A DNA stretch of 64,000 nt from Corynebacterium vitaeruminis DSM 20294 (lineage in GTDB: Bacteria; Actinomycetota; Actinomycetes; Mycobacteriales; Mycobacteriaceae): contig NZ_CP004353.1 in the NCBI RefSeq assembly GCF_000550805.1, forward strand, positions 2,666,001 through 2,730,000, written 5' to 3'. Shown here one piece after another: positions 9,668-18,284 of this stretch (position 1 is its first letter; every line of letters begins with the position of its first letter). Under the pieces are notes generated by a model. It was not told where the DNA came from, ran no database searches, and saw only the letters and a list, made by a program, of their open reading frames with translations. The translations under genes and the position numbers were made by a program.

Positions 9668-10330
9668 ATGAGCGATACCCACGACATTCACAACCACTCC
9701 GCGCTGACCCAAGACGGCCTCCTGCTGGTCTGGGACGCACCCAACCTCGACATGGGCCTGGGCGCGATCCTCGGCGGTAGGCCATCTGCGGCGCATCGCC
9801 CGCGTTTCGACGCCATCGGTCGCTGGCTTCTGGCCAAGGCAGGCGAGCTCAGCCACCAGACCGGCGTCCACGTGGAGGCGGAGGCCACCGTCTTCGCCAA
9901 CGTCACCCCGGGCGGGGCGGAAAACGTCCGCCCCTGGGTGGAGGCGCTGCGCAACATCGGCTTCGCCGTGTTCGCCAAGCCCAAGCTCACCGACGACTCC
10001 GACGTCGACCCCGACATGCTCGAGCACATCCGGCTGCGCCACTCCCAGGGCGTGCTGCGCGGCGTGGTCGTCGCATCTGCAGACGGCCAGAACTTCAAGG
10101 AGACCCTCGACGAGCTGGCCGCCGAGGGCGTGTCCGTCACGGTCGTCGGCTTCCACGAGCACGCCGCGTGGGCCGTCAACGACGAGGCCATCACCTTCGT
10201 CGACCTAGAGGAGATCCCCGGGGTCTTCCGCGAGCCGCTGCCGCGCATCAGCCTCGATTCGCTTCCCGACGAGGGCGCCTGGCTGCAGCCGTTCCGCCCG
10301 CTATCCGCACTCTTGTCCTCGCGCGCCTAG
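9668..10330 (+). CDS. NYN-domain protein (Rv0207c-like)
   Basis: Protein of 220 residues with the NYN/PIN-like ribonuclease pattern. It has an early LLVWDAPNLDMGL with the conserved Asp-x-x-Asn-Leu, a central VVVASADGQNF with Ser-Ala-Asp-Gly, and TVVGFHEHAA near the end of the domain. These acidic residues would bind a metal in the nuclease fold. No signal peptide. It is tightly packed between trmB and cmpL1 (gaps 2 and 9 bases), so all three are probably one transcript. It may act on tRNA or mRNA, by inference only. The start ATG follows a weak ribosome site, suggesting translational coupling to trmB. Confidence 0.75.
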   Translation: MSDTHDIHNHSALTQDGLLLVWDAPNLDMGLGAILGGRPSAAHRPRFDAIGRWLLAKAGELSHQTGVHVEAEATVFANVTPGGAENVRPWVEALRNIGFAVFAKPKLTDDSDVDPDMLEHIRLRHSQGVLRGVVVASADGQNFKETLDELAAEGVSVTVVGFHEHAAWAVNDEAITFVDLEEIPGVFREPLPRISLDSLPDEGAWLQPFRPLSALLSSRA

Positions 10331-10339
10331 GAGTACACC

Positions 10340-12799
10340 ATGTTTTCCTCGTGGGGAGACTTCGCCTACCGCCACCGCCGCGTGGTTCCCGTCGCGATCA
10401 TCGCCGCGATCCTCTTGCTCTACGGCCTGTTCGGCCTCCGGCTTGCCGACCGCATGAGCCAGGAGGGCTGGGACGACCCGGGTTCCTCCTCGACGCAGGC
10501 CGCCGAGATCGAGGAGGAGACCTTCGGGCGCGACAACTCCGGCGACGTCATCTTGATGTTCAAGGACGAGGCGGGCATCGCCAACTCGCAGCAATTCGCA
10601 GCGATCTCGGACTACCTCAAGTCGTTGCAAGCCGATCACCCGGACCAGATCGCGTCGGTGACCAGCTACTTCGACAAGCGAAACCCCAACCTCGTCTCCC
10701 AGGACGGCAAGACCGCCTTCGCCGCGGTCGCCCTCAAGGGCGACGACGAGCAGACGCTCAAGGACTTCCGCGCCATTAAACCTGACCTCTCGCCGACCTT
10801 TGACGGCATAAGCGTCGAGACGGCTGGCGCCACCGCGGTCGCCGACGCCCTCGACGAGGGCATGGCCGGCGACATCCACCGCGCCGAGATCTACGCGCTG
10901 CCGGCCGTGGCCGTGCTGCTGCTCATCGTCTTCGGCTCGGTCGTGGCCGCCTTCATGCCGCTCATCGTGGGCGGGCTGTCCATCCTCGGTTCCCTCGGCG
11001 TGCTCTCGGTGCTGGCGGGCGTGGTGCAGGTCAACGTGTTCGCCCAATCGGTGGTCACGCTGCTGGGGCTCGGACTCGCCATCGACTACGGCCTGTTCAT
11101 GGTCTCCCGCTTCCGCGAGGAGCTCGACCAGGGCCGCGAGGTGCGCGAGGCGGTGCGAATCACCACCGCGACGGCGGGCAAGACCGTGGTCTTCTCCGCC
11201 GGAATGGTGGCCGTCGCGCTGTCCGGCCTCTTGGTCTTCCCGCAGGCCTTCTTGAAGTCGGTCGCCTACGGCGCCATCTCCGCCGTGGGCCTTGCGGCGA
11301 TCTTGTCCATCACCGTCCTGCCGTCGCTGTTTGGACTTCTGGGTCGGCGCATCGACGCGCTGACTATCCGCAAGACCTCGCGCGTCGGAAAGCGCCTCGA
11401 GGACACCTGGTGGTACCGCCTGCCGCAGTGGGCCATGAAGCACGCCAAGGTCGTCACCGTGGCGCTCGTGGCCGGGCTCATCCTGCTCGCCCTCCCGCTG
11501 GCCGGGGTGAAGTTCGGCGGCATCAACGAGACCTACCTGCCGCCGACCAACCAGGTGCGCCAGGCGCAGGCCTCCTTCGACGAGCAGTTCCCGAACTTCC
11601 GCACCGAGCCCATCAAGCTGGTGGTCACCGGCGCCGACAACGCCCAGCTCGTCGACGTGTTCACCCAGGCCAACCAGGTCCAGGGCCTCACCGGACGCTT
11701 CCAGGCCTCCTCGGAGACCAAGGACGGTACCACCGTCTTGTCCGCGGGCATCGCCAACCGCGAGGACAACGAGGCCGTGGTCAAGCAGCTGCGCGCCATC
11801 CAGGTGCCCGAGGGCGTCAACGTCTACATCGGCGGCACGCCCGCGCTCGAGGTGGAGTCCATCGAGGCTCTGTTTAACAAGCTGCCCACGATGGCGCTCT
11901 ACATCGTCATCGCCACCTTCTTGCTCATGAGCCTGGTCTTCGGGTCCATGATCCTGCCCGCCAAGGCCGTCATCATGACCATCCTCGGCATGGGCGCCAC
12001 GCTCGGCATCCTCACCGCGATGTTCGTCGACGGCGTCGGCGCAAGTCTCGCCAACTTCACCCCAGGCCCGCTCATGAGCCCGGTGCTCGTGCTCATCATG
12101 GCCATCGTCTACGGGCTGTCCACCGACTACGAGGTCTTCCTCGTTTCCCGCATGGTCGAGGCGCGCGAGAACGGCGAAACCACCGACGAGTCCATCAAGT
12201 ACGGCACCGCGCACACCGGCGGCATCATCACGGCGGCCGCCCTCATCATGATCGTGGTCTGCGGCGCGTTCGGGTTCTCCGAGATCGTCATGATGAAGTA
12301 CATCGCGTTCGGCATGATCTTTGCATTGCTTTTCGACGCCACCGTCATCCGCATGCTCCTCGTGCCAGCGGTGATGCACCTCCTGCGCGACGACAACTGG
12401 TGGGCGCCCAGGTGGGTCAAGGCGGCCAGCGCGAAGATGGGCCACCATCACGCGCCCGCCCCGGCCGAGGCTGCGGCCGAAGTCGTTGCATCCGAGGAAC
12501 TGCTGCCGGAGCCCGCCGTCGCGGTCGCTGCTCAGCCTCGGGCGGAGGCCGAAGGCGTCGACAAGCAAGGCGCGCTGCCGCGCTACCAAAAGCCGCTGCG
12601 CGATGGCACCTATCACGCAAGCCACGCCGCGCCGGAACCCGACAACGCGGAGGCCGTGCCTGCGGAGACGCCGATCGACCAAGCCACCCCCATCGAGCGA
12701 AACGTGGCAAGCCGCGGCGGCAGAATCGCAAGCGACGACAACGAGCTTGTACCATTTAGTGAACTATTGAAACGGCTAAACGAAGAAAAGCGCCACTAG
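10340..12799 (+). CDS. cmpL1: MmpL-family mycolate exporter CmpL1 (MmpL3 orthologue)
   Basis: RND-superfamily transporter that moves (acetylated) trehalose monomycolate across the inner membrane using the proton gradient. 819 residues. An N-terminal helix is followed by a periplasmic loop, five helices, a second helix and loop, five helices, and a cytoplasmic tail from about residue 700. The proton-relay pairs are visible as Asp249-Tyr250 (LAIDYGLF) and Asp596-Tyr597 (LSTDYEVF), matching the two essential Asp-Tyr pairs of MmpL3. The tail is Ala/Glu-rich and low complexity, with motif A (12482) and motif B (12555) copies in it. The gene lies downstream of trmB and the NYN gene, as in mycobacteria. 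Confidence 0.92.
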   Translation: MFSSWGDFAYRHRRVVPVAIIAAILLLYGLFGLRLADRMSQEGWDDPGSSSTQAAEIEEETFGRDNSGDVILMFKDEAGIANSQQFAAISDYLKSLQADHPDQIASVTSYFDKRNPNLVSQDGKTAFAAVALKGDDEQTLKDFRAIKPDLSPTFDGISVETAGATAVADALDEGMAGDIHRAEIYALPAVAVLLLIVFGSVVAAFMPLIVGGLSILGSLGVLSVLAGVVQVNVFAQSVVTLLGLGLAIDYGLFMVSRFREELDQGREVREAVRITTATAGKTVVFSAGMVAVALSGLLVFPQAFLKSVAYGAISAVGLAAILSITVLPSLFGLLGRRIDALTIRKTSRVGKRLEDTWWYRLPQWAMKHAKVVTVALVAGLILLALPLAGVKFGGINETYLPPTNQVRQAQASFDEQFPNFRTEPIKLVVTGADNAQLVDVFTQANQVQGLTGRFQASSETKDGTTVLSAGIANREDNEAVVKQLRAIQVPEGVNVYIGGTPALEVESIEALFNKLPTMALYIVIATFLLMSLVFGSMILPAKAVIMTILGMGATLGILTAMFVDGVGASLANFTPGPLMSPVLVLIMAIVYGLSTDYEVFLVSRMVEARENGETTDESIKYGTAHTGGIITAAALIMIVVCGAFGFSEIVMMKYIAFGMIFALLFDATVIRMLLVPAVMHLLRDDNWWAPRWVKAASAKMGHHHAPAPAEAAAEVVASEELLPEPAVAVAAQPRAEAEGVDKQGALPRYQKPLRDGTYHASHAAPEPDNAEAVPAETPIDQATPIERNVASRGGRIASDDNELVPFSELLKRLNEEKRH

Positions 12800-12821
12800 C
12801 GGCGCGCGGCGGAGCAGTGAT

Positions 12822-13904
12822 GTGATGGCGATATTCCACAACCGATGGGTACGATTCTTCGGCCCGTTGGCGGTGCTCGCCGTGGCTGCCTTCCTGCTCC
12901 GCGACAAGATGCCCTTCCTCGCGGAGGGCTACGACGACGTCCGCGACGCCAACAACACCGGGCTCATCCTTGGGTTCATCGCGGTGTTTGCATCGATCGT
13001 GGCCATGGCGGAGGTCATGCGTGGGCTCCTGCACGCCGGCGGCTACGAGATCCCGCTCGCAAAGACCTTGCAGCTGACCCTGGTGGGCAACTCGTGGTCG
13101 TCGACCTTCCCCGGCGGTGCAGCGATTTCCACCGTGTACCAATACCGCACGATGCGGCTGTGGGACGTCAGCGTCGTGGTCAGCTCCTGGTTCATCATCG
13201 TCTCCGGCGCCCTGTCGACGGTGTGGCTGATCGCCTTGGGGCTGGTGTCGATCTTCTTCCTCAACGCCAGCTTTTCTTTGGCACCGCTGGTTGGCTCCGC
13301 GACCATCATGACGGCGCTGGCAATGCTCGTCTTCTTCGCGACGAACCACCCCTACGGCACCGAGACCGTGCTGCGCAAACTCATCATGGGGTTCAACCGG
13401 CTTACCCGCCGGGAGCCCACGCGCGGGCTCACGTCGTTGCATTCGCAGATCGTGCAGCTCGACGCGGTGCACCTGTCCTTCGGACGGTTCGCCTGGATCG
13501 CCGTCTTGTCGCTGCTCAACTGGGTGCTCGACATCGTCAGCCTGTGGCTATGCATCTGGGCGGTCACCGACTACCTGCCGGGATTCGAGATGCAGCCAAA
13601 CCGCACGACGGTGCTCGGCGTCACGCTCGCGTTCGTCACCTCCAAGATCGTGGGCACCGCGCAGGTGACCCCGGCGGGCCTGGGCCCGGTCGAGGCCGCC
13701 ATGACCGCCTCCCTGGTGGCGGTGGGCATGACCGCGTCCAACGCCTTCGGCGCGGTGTTCGTCTACCGCATCCTGTCCTTCGCGCTCATCGCGGGCATCG
13801 GCTGGATCACCTACTTCGTCTCGGTGGCGCGCGGCGGCATGGCCATGGAGACAACTACCCCCGATAAGGCGCCCAACGACGAGGCCGCGCCGGAGACCGC
13901 CTGA
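12822..13904 (+). CDS. Flippase-like membrane protein (LPG synthase TM / YbhN family)
   Basis: Polytopic protein of 360 residues with about eight hydrophobic segments. It has the family signatures TLVGNSWSSTFPGGAAIS (an S-x-PGG type motif) and TPAGLGPVEAAM near residue 285, which occur in the membrane domain of lysyl-PG synthases and in YbhN proteins. These proteins are thought to flip or bind lipids. There is no C-terminal aminoacyltransferase domain. It starts 22 bases after cmpL1 on the same strand (GTG 12822, GGAG upstream) and probably belongs to the envelope-lipid operon. Substrate unknown. Confidence 0.75.
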   Translation: MMAIFHNRWVRFFGPLAVLAVAAFLLRDKMPFLAEGYDDVRDANNTGLILGFIAVFASIVAMAEVMRGLLHAGGYEIPLAKTLQLTLVGNSWSSTFPGGAAISTVYQYRTMRLWDVSVVVSSWFIIVSGALSTVWLIALGLVSIFFLNASFSLAPLVGSATIMTALAMLVFFATNHPYGTETVLRKLIMGFNRLTRREPTRGLTSLHSQIVQLDAVHLSFGRFAWIAVLSLLNWVLDIVSLWLCIWAVTDYLPGFEMQPNRTTVLGVTLAFVTSKIVGTAQVTPAGLGPVEAAMTASLVAVGMTASNAFGAVFVYRILSFALIAGIGWITYFVSVARGGMAMETTTPDKAPNDEAAPETA

Positions 13905-13974
13905 GTAGGGCTATCATCAGGGGGCCAGTCCCCTATCCATGAGGCCCTTGGGCCGATCTGCAAGGAGTCCCGCC

Positions 13975-14310
13975 ATGGCGAAGTACCTCGCCTACGACAT
14001 CATCGCCATCTTCGTCTTCGCCGTCTTGGCCCGCCTGGCCCACGGTGGCCTCGGCATCGGGGAGGTGCTCAACACGTGGTGGCCGTTCGCGCTCGGCGTG
14101 CTCATCGGTTGGCTCGCGATCCGCGGCAAGGACGCGCTCGCTGCAAAGCAGGGAGCGATCGTGTGGATCATCACCGTGGTCGTGGGCCTTGCGATCTGGG
14201 GCATGCGCCACGACCAGATCCCGCACTGGTCGTTCATCCTCGTCGCGTCCATCGTGTCGGCGCTGCTGCTGCTCGGTTGGCGAGCGGTGTATACGCGCGT
14301 GGCAAAGTAG
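13975..14310 (+). CDS. DUF3054 membrane protein
   Basis: Small integral membrane protein of 111 residues with four helices. The MAKYLAYDIIAIFVFAVLARLAHGG start and the central NTWWPFALGVLIGW match DUF3054. The ATG at 13975 is preceded by AAGGAG with 7-base spacing, so I prefer it to upstream starts. It is 70 bases after the flippase-like gene and ends before a strong terminator. Function unknown. Confidence 0.8.
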   Translation: MAKYLAYDIIAIFVFAVLARLAHGGLGIGEVLNTWWPFALGVLIGWLAIRGKDALAAKQGAIVWIITVVVGLAIWGMRHDQIPHWSFILVASIVSALLLLGWRAVYTRVAK

Positions 14311-14323
14311 CGCTTCGCATCCG

Positions 14324-14346
14324 GCGGCACTTCGGTGCCGCTTTTT
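14324..14346 (+). terminator. Intrinsic terminator after the DUF3054 gene
   Basis: A 7-bp stem GCGGCAC/GTGCCGC closed by a TTCG tetraloop and followed by five T. It ends the trmB-cmpL1-DUF3054 transcription unit. A motif B copy starts immediately after it at 14347. Confidence 0.88.
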
Positions 14347-14407
14347 GCTTTCCGACGCCTTCGGCCCGCGATCTATAGCCTCGCCCCTCGCGCCTAAGCT
14401 TGAGGCC

Positions 14408-16948
14408 ATGAATTACCGCACCATCACTCACGCCGAGGCGCTGCACCGAAGCGATGCAACGACTTTATCCACCCAATCCATCGCGCTCGACCTGCGGGGG
14501 ATGGCGGAGTTGGAGACCTTCGGCGTCGACACGCTGTTGCACCTCGTCACCAGCGACCCTGCGCTGTGCATCGACTTCCTCGGCGCGGGCGTGCAACGAG
14601 TTGAGGTCAACGGCGAGCCCCACCCGTTCGACTTCGACGGCGCAGTCATCCGCCTCGCGGGGTTGCCCACGGGCGAGGACGTGGCGCTGCGGATCGTTGG
14701 TGCAGCGACTTTCTCCCGCACCGGCCAGGGTTTGCATCGATTCCGCGACCCCAGCGACGGGGCCACCTATCTCTACAGCCACCTCGAGCCCTCGGACGCG
14801 CGCCGCATCTTCCCCTGCATCGACCAGCCCGATGTGAAGTCCCGCTTCAACATCGAGATGATCGTGCCTGCTTCGATGGTGGCGCTGTCGAATCAGCCCG
14901 AGGTCACGCGCCTTCCTGAGGGCGATGCAACGACTTTCGAACGGGTTGTGTTTGCAGAGACTCCGCCGCTGTCCACGTACCTGACCTGCTTCGCCGTAGG
15001 CAATTTCGTCGGCAAGCGAAAGACCTGGAGCAACGGGAAGCGCACGATCGAGACCGCCGTGTGGGCGCGGGCGTCGATGGCGAAGTACCTCGACGACGAG
15101 TTCCTCGACGTCACCGCGCGGGGCCTCAGCTTCTTCGACGAGCACTTCGGCTTCCCGTATCCGTGGGGCAAGTACGACTCGATTCTCGTGCCCGAGTACA
15201 ACATCGGCGCGATGGAGAACCCGGGGCTGGTTACCTTCAACGAGCGCTACGTCTTCCGCTCGCGCCCGACCCGCGCGCAGCACGCCACCCGCGCCAACAC
15301 GATCCTCCACGAGATGAGCCACATGTGGTTCGGCGACCTCGTTACGCCGCGCTGGTGGGACGACCTGTGGCTCAAGGAGTCCTTCGCCGAGTTCATGGGC
15401 GCGGACGCCTCGGCGCATGCAACGACTTTCACCGAGGCGTGGACCAACTTCGCCGGCAACCGCAAGAACTGGGCGTACGCGCAGGACCAGTTGCCCACGA
15501 CGCATCCGATCAAGGCGGAGATCCCCGACGTCGATGCGGCGCGCCAGAACTTCGACGGCATCACCTACGCCAAGGGCGCTGCGGTGCTCAAGCAGCTGGT
15601 CCACTACGTCGGGCGCGACAACTTCTACGCCGCCTCCCGCGACTACTTCCGCGCGCACGCCTTCGATGCGGCGACTTTCGACGACCTGCTCTCCGCCCTC
15701 AAGAAGCACACCTCACTCGACTTGGATGCGTGGGCCAACCGTTGGCTCAAGACCACCGGGCCCGACGTGCTCACACCCGAAGTCGTTGCAAAGGGCGGCC
15801 GCATCGCCTCCTTGGGCGTGCGCGTCGACTCCGCGCTGCCGAGCCAGCCCACGCGCCCGCACCGCGTCGTCGTCGGCCTCTACCGCGACAGCGGCGAGAA
15901 GCTCTCCAGGTATGCCGCGCTGGATCTGCTTATCGACGCCAAGGCAGGCGGCCTCGTCGACGTCCCCGAGGCCCAAGGGCTTGAAGCGCCACGGCTGGTG
16001 GTCGTCAACGACGAGGACCACACTTACGCGAAGGTCGGCTTCGACGCGACCTCCCTTGCAACGATTTGCAAGGATCTGCACCGCGTCGACGACGAGCTGA
16101 CCCGCGCCGTCATCTGGACCGCGCTGTGGAACCTCACCCGCGACGCCCAGCTGTCCGCCGCAACCTACGTGGATCTGGCGCTGACCCACGGCGCGCGGGA
16201 GACCAACACCACCTTGTCGACGCAAGTCTTCGGCAACGCCCTGCACGCCGCCCACGCCTACGCTCCCCCGGCGCGGCGCGGCGACATCCTCGCGCGCTAC
16301 GCCAGTTCGCTGTGGCGCCTTCTCGGCGATGCAGAGCCCGGCAGCGACGCCCAGCTCGTGCTCGCCCGCGCCGCGGTCGCTGCGCTCGCGTGGTCGCCGG
16401 AAGTCGATGCAACGACTTCGCTCGCGGGGCTTCTGGCAGGTCAGGTCGAGGGGCTCGCGTTGACCCCGGACCTGCGCTGGTCGGTGCTGCAGGGGCTCGC
16501 CGCCCGCGGCGGGGTCGATGCAACGACTTTGGACGCCGAGCTTGCCCGCGACGACACGCTCACCGGGCGCGTCGCCCACCTCGGTGCCACGCACGCCTTC
16601 CCCACGCAGGAAACGAAGGAAGCGACCTACGAACTCGCCACCACACCGGGTCGTTGCACCAACGCGGAGGTCGATGCATTGCTTGCCGCTTTTGCATCGC
16701 CTCACTCGCAACCGCTGCGCGAGGGATTCGTGCGGCGATACTTCGACGAGCTCGAGTCCCTGTGGGAGGCACACCCGATGGAGATCGCCAACCGACTCGC
16801 CCGAGGGCTCTACCCGTACGTGCCGGAGGCGATGCAGCTGACCGACCAGGCGCTCTCCCGCGACCTGCCCAACGCGTTGCGGCGGGTGCTCCTCGAGTGC
16901 CGCGACGGGCTTCGCCGCAGGCTGGCGTGCCAAGAGGTCGACGTCTAA
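14408..16948 (+). CDS. pepN: Aminopeptidase N (M1 zinc metallopeptidase)
   Basis: Cytosolic zinc aminopeptidase removing N-terminal residues from peptides; 846 residues, usual for actinobacterial PepN. GAMEN (267-271) binds the free N-terminus. HEMSH (301-305) with Glu324, 18 residues later, binds zinc, and the conserved WWDDLWLKESFAEF follows. The ATG 14408 has GAGG close upstream. The gene is unusually dense in motif A: exact copies at 14455, 14926, 15418, 15782, 16408, 16519 and 16650, plus variants (14700, 15665, 16673), mostly read as Asp-Ala-Thr-Thr or Glu-Val-Val-Ala. A motif B copy is at 15928. Monocistronic. Confidence 0.95.
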   Translation: MNYRTITHAEALHRSDATTLSTQSIALDLRGMAELETFGVDTLLHLVTSDPALCIDFLGAGVQRVEVNGEPHPFDFDGAVIRLAGLPTGEDVALRIVGAATFSRTGQGLHRFRDPSDGATYLYSHLEPSDARRIFPCIDQPDVKSRFNIEMIVPASMVALSNQPEVTRLPEGDATTFERVVFAETPPLSTYLTCFAVGNFVGKRKTWSNGKRTIETAVWARASMAKYLDDEFLDVTARGLSFFDEHFGFPYPWGKYDSILVPEYNIGAMENPGLVTFNERYVFRSRPTRAQHATRANTILHEMSHMWFGDLVTPRWWDDLWLKESFAEFMGADASAHATTFTEAWTNFAGNRKNWAYAQDQLPTTHPIKAEIPDVDAARQNFDGITYAKGAAVLKQLVHYVGRDNFYAASRDYFRAHAFDAATFDDLLSALKKHTSLDLDAWANRWLKTTGPDVLTPEVVAKGGRIASLGVRVDSALPSQPTRPHRVVVGLYRDSGEKLSRYAALDLLIDAKAGGLVDVPEAQGLEAPRLVVVNDEDHTYAKVGFDATSLATICKDLHRVDDELTRAVIWTALWNLTRDAQLSAATYVDLALTHGARETNTTLSTQVFGNALHAAHAYAPPARRGDILARYASSLWRLLGDAEPGSDAQLVLARAAVAALAWSPEVDATTSLAGLLAGQVEGLALTPDLRWSVLQGLAARGGVDATTLDAELARDDTLTGRVAHLGATHAFPTQETKEATYELATTPGRCTNAEVDALLAAFASPHSQPLREGFVRRYFDELESLWEAHPMEIANRLARGLYPYVPEAMQLTDQALSRDLPNALRRVLLECRDGLRRRLACQEVDV

Positions 16949-16969
16949 CACTCAGGGCCAGGGGCTTTA

Positions 16970-17000
16970 GGCGTCGGAAAGCGATGCAACGGCGATAAGC
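16970..17000. repeat. Composite of motif B, a motif A variant and a partial motif B
   Basis: Between pepN and the regulator gene, GGCGTCGGAAAGC (16970-16982, motif B variant) runs directly into GATGCAACGGCG (a motif A variant) and then GATAAGC. Both dispersed families therefore meet within 31 bases, just before the start of the Crp/Fnr gene. Confidence 0.6.
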
Positions 17001-17008
17001 TTAAGGGC

Positions 17009-17749
17009 ATGTCCAACAACCCCGTCCGCCGCAACTGCGCCAAACCCCACTCCTGCCCCACCGAGATGCGGATGAAGGTGCTCGCGAAGGCGCCGCTGAC
17101 CCGCGAGCTGACCGATGAGCAGCGCGCGGAGCTCGACGGGCACCTCTCCTCGTGGTCGTGGGGCGAGGGCGACCCCATTCTGCTCGCCGGCGAGGAGGCC
17201 ACCGGCAGCTACATGCTTGCCTCGGGCCGTGCGCGGATCACCCGCGACACCGCCGACGGGCGCGAGGTGACCATCGACATCGCAGCCCCCGGGGACATCA
17301 TCGGCCCCGTGTCCACGACGCCCACCGCCGCCGCGCACTCCGCCTGGGCGATGGAGACCTGCTGCGCGCTCTTCCTCCCCGCGGCGGTGCTTGCCGAGGT
17401 CGTGGATGCATATCCTCGGGTCGCGCTCGGCATCATCCGCTTCCAGGAGCGCCAGCTTCGCCACTACCGGGAGCGGGAGTCCGCGCAGCTGAGCTCCACG
17501 GTCGAGCAGCGCGTTGCAGCGACTTTGCTTCGGCTCGGCAAGAAGCTGGGCGCGACGCAGCCGGACGGTTCGCGCCTTTTGCAGGTGCGCCTGCGCCGCG
17601 ACGACATCGCCGGCATGTCGTCCACGACGATCGAGTCGGCCTCCCGCGCGATGTCGAAGATGAAGAAGGCCGGTCTCATCGACTCCGGCCGCGAGTGGGT
17701 CTCCCTGCTCGACATCGACGCCCTCACGGACCTCGTTGAGGCGCCCTGA
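17009..17749 (+). CDS. Crp/Fnr-family transcriptional regulator of the metal island
   Basis: Protein of 246 residues. An N-terminal cyclic-nucleotide-binding-like beta-barrel (about 30-150, with DGREVTIDIAAPGDIIGP) is followed by a long dimer helix (about 145-170). A winged helix comes next, with RDDIAGMSSTTIESASRAMSKMKKAGLI as the recognition region. Cys residues cluster at the N-terminus (NCAKPHSC), with a further Cys-Cys near residue 116. These could bind metal or sense redox. In C. glutamicum a Crp/Fnr regulator likewise precedes a copper chaperone and P-type ATPase. Two identical FNR-like dyads lie before the next two genes, its likely targets. Effector not determined. Confidence 0.85.
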   Translation: MSNNPVRRNCAKPHSCPTEMRMKVLAKAPLTRELTDEQRAELDGHLSSWSWGEGDPILLAGEEATGSYMLASGRARITRDTADGREVTIDIAAPGDIIGPVSTTPTAAAHSAWAMETCCALFLPAAVLAEVVDAYPRVALGIIRFQERQLRHYRERESAQLSSTVEQRVAATLLRLGKKLGATQPDGSRLLQVRLRRDDIAGMSSTTIESASRAMSKMKKAGLIDSGREWVSLLDIDALTDLVEAP

Positions 17750-17786
17750 GCTGGTCAAATTCCCCGATGCAACGACTTTTCGCTCT

Positions 17787-17828
17787 TTGATCTGCGTCAA
17801 GGAACGTCCGCCCGGTCCTTTCTAAAGT
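17787..17828 (+). promoter_or_regulatory. FNR-like operator and promoter of the HMA-chaperone gene
   Basis: TTGATCTGCGTCAA at 17787-17800 fits the FNR-type dyad TTGAT-N4-ATCAA with one change. A -10-like TAAAGT is at 17823-17828. The dyad centre is about 41 bases before the expected transcription start, the class II activator position. An identical 14-mer precedes the P-type ATPase gene. The likely ligand is the adjacent Crp/Fnr regulator. Confidence 0.65.
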
Positions 17829-17872
17829 GAGTCTTGTCAACGAAAACAACCACTCCAGAAAGGATCGGCATC

Positions 17873-18106
17873 ATGACCGCCCCCACCACCCAGACCACCG
17901 TCCTCCGCTCCGACGAATTCTCCTGCCCCAGCTGCGTGAAGAAGATCGAAAACAAGCTCAACGGCCTCGACGGGGTCGCGAGCGCCGAGGTGAAGTTCTC
18001 CTCCGGTCGCATCATCGTCGAGCACGACCCGGCGCGCGTCAGCGTCCGCGACCTCGTCGCCGCCGTCAAGGAGGTGGGATACAACGCAAAGCCTTCCGCC
18101 TTCTAA
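17873..18106 (+). CDS. Heavy-metal-associated (HMA) domain copper-chaperone-like protein
   Basis: Soluble ferredoxin-like HMA protein of 77 residues, which would carry a soft metal ion to the neighbouring ATPase. The metal site is Cys18-Pro-Ser-Cys21, followed by KKIENKLNGLDGV and a C-terminal AAVKEVGYNA, giving the usual beta-alpha-beta pattern. The ATG 17873 follows AAAGG with 8-base spacing. CPSC rather than the CXXC of classical CopZ (MXCXXC) leaves the metal open: copper is likely, zinc or cadmium possible. It has its own operator and its own terminator. Confidence 0.82.
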   Translation: MTAPTTQTTVLRSDEFSCPSCVKKIENKLNGLDGVASAEVKFSSGRIIVEHDPARVSVRDLVAAVKEVGYNAKPSAF

Positions 18107-18124
18107 TTCCTAGTCACACATGAG

Positions 18125-18152
18125 AAAGCCTGCAGCCTCGGTTGCAGGCTTT
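18125..18152 (+). terminator. Intrinsic terminator after the HMA gene
   Basis: A 10-bp stem AAAGCCTGCA/TGCAGGCTTT with an eight-base loop, ending in T-rich sequence. A motif B-like word (TTTTCGACGCC) overlaps its T-run. Confidence 0.8.
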
Positions 18153-18200
18153 TCGACGCCTATCGGCCCCTGACCTGCGATTCGACTACCACCGCGCTCC

Positions 18201-18240
18201 TTGATCTGCGTCAAGGAAAAGTCGTTGCAACGACTTTAAC
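18201..18240 (+). promoter_or_regulatory. FNR-like operator and promoter of the P-type ATPase, with a full motif A palindrome inside
   Basis: TTGATCTGCGTCAA at 18201-18214 is identical to the dyad before the HMA gene. It sits in a longer dyad with CC and GG flanks (18199-18216). The complete motif A palindrome, AAAGTCGTTGCAACGACTTT (18218-18237), fills the gap to a -10-like TTTAAC at 18235-18240, so it would be within the spacer of this promoter. RNA polymerase or the regulator would have to tolerate or use it. Confidence 0.6.
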
Positions 18241-18284
18241 GTCAAGGATGAACCACCCAAGGACACTCACCGAAGGAAGAAACC

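Noticed and set aside
10301..12682. A 793-codon minus-strand frame opposite cmpL1
   Set aside because: Its product is His/Asp/Glu/Gly-rich noise typical of antisense to GC-rich genes; the plus-strand MmpL protein is unmistakable.
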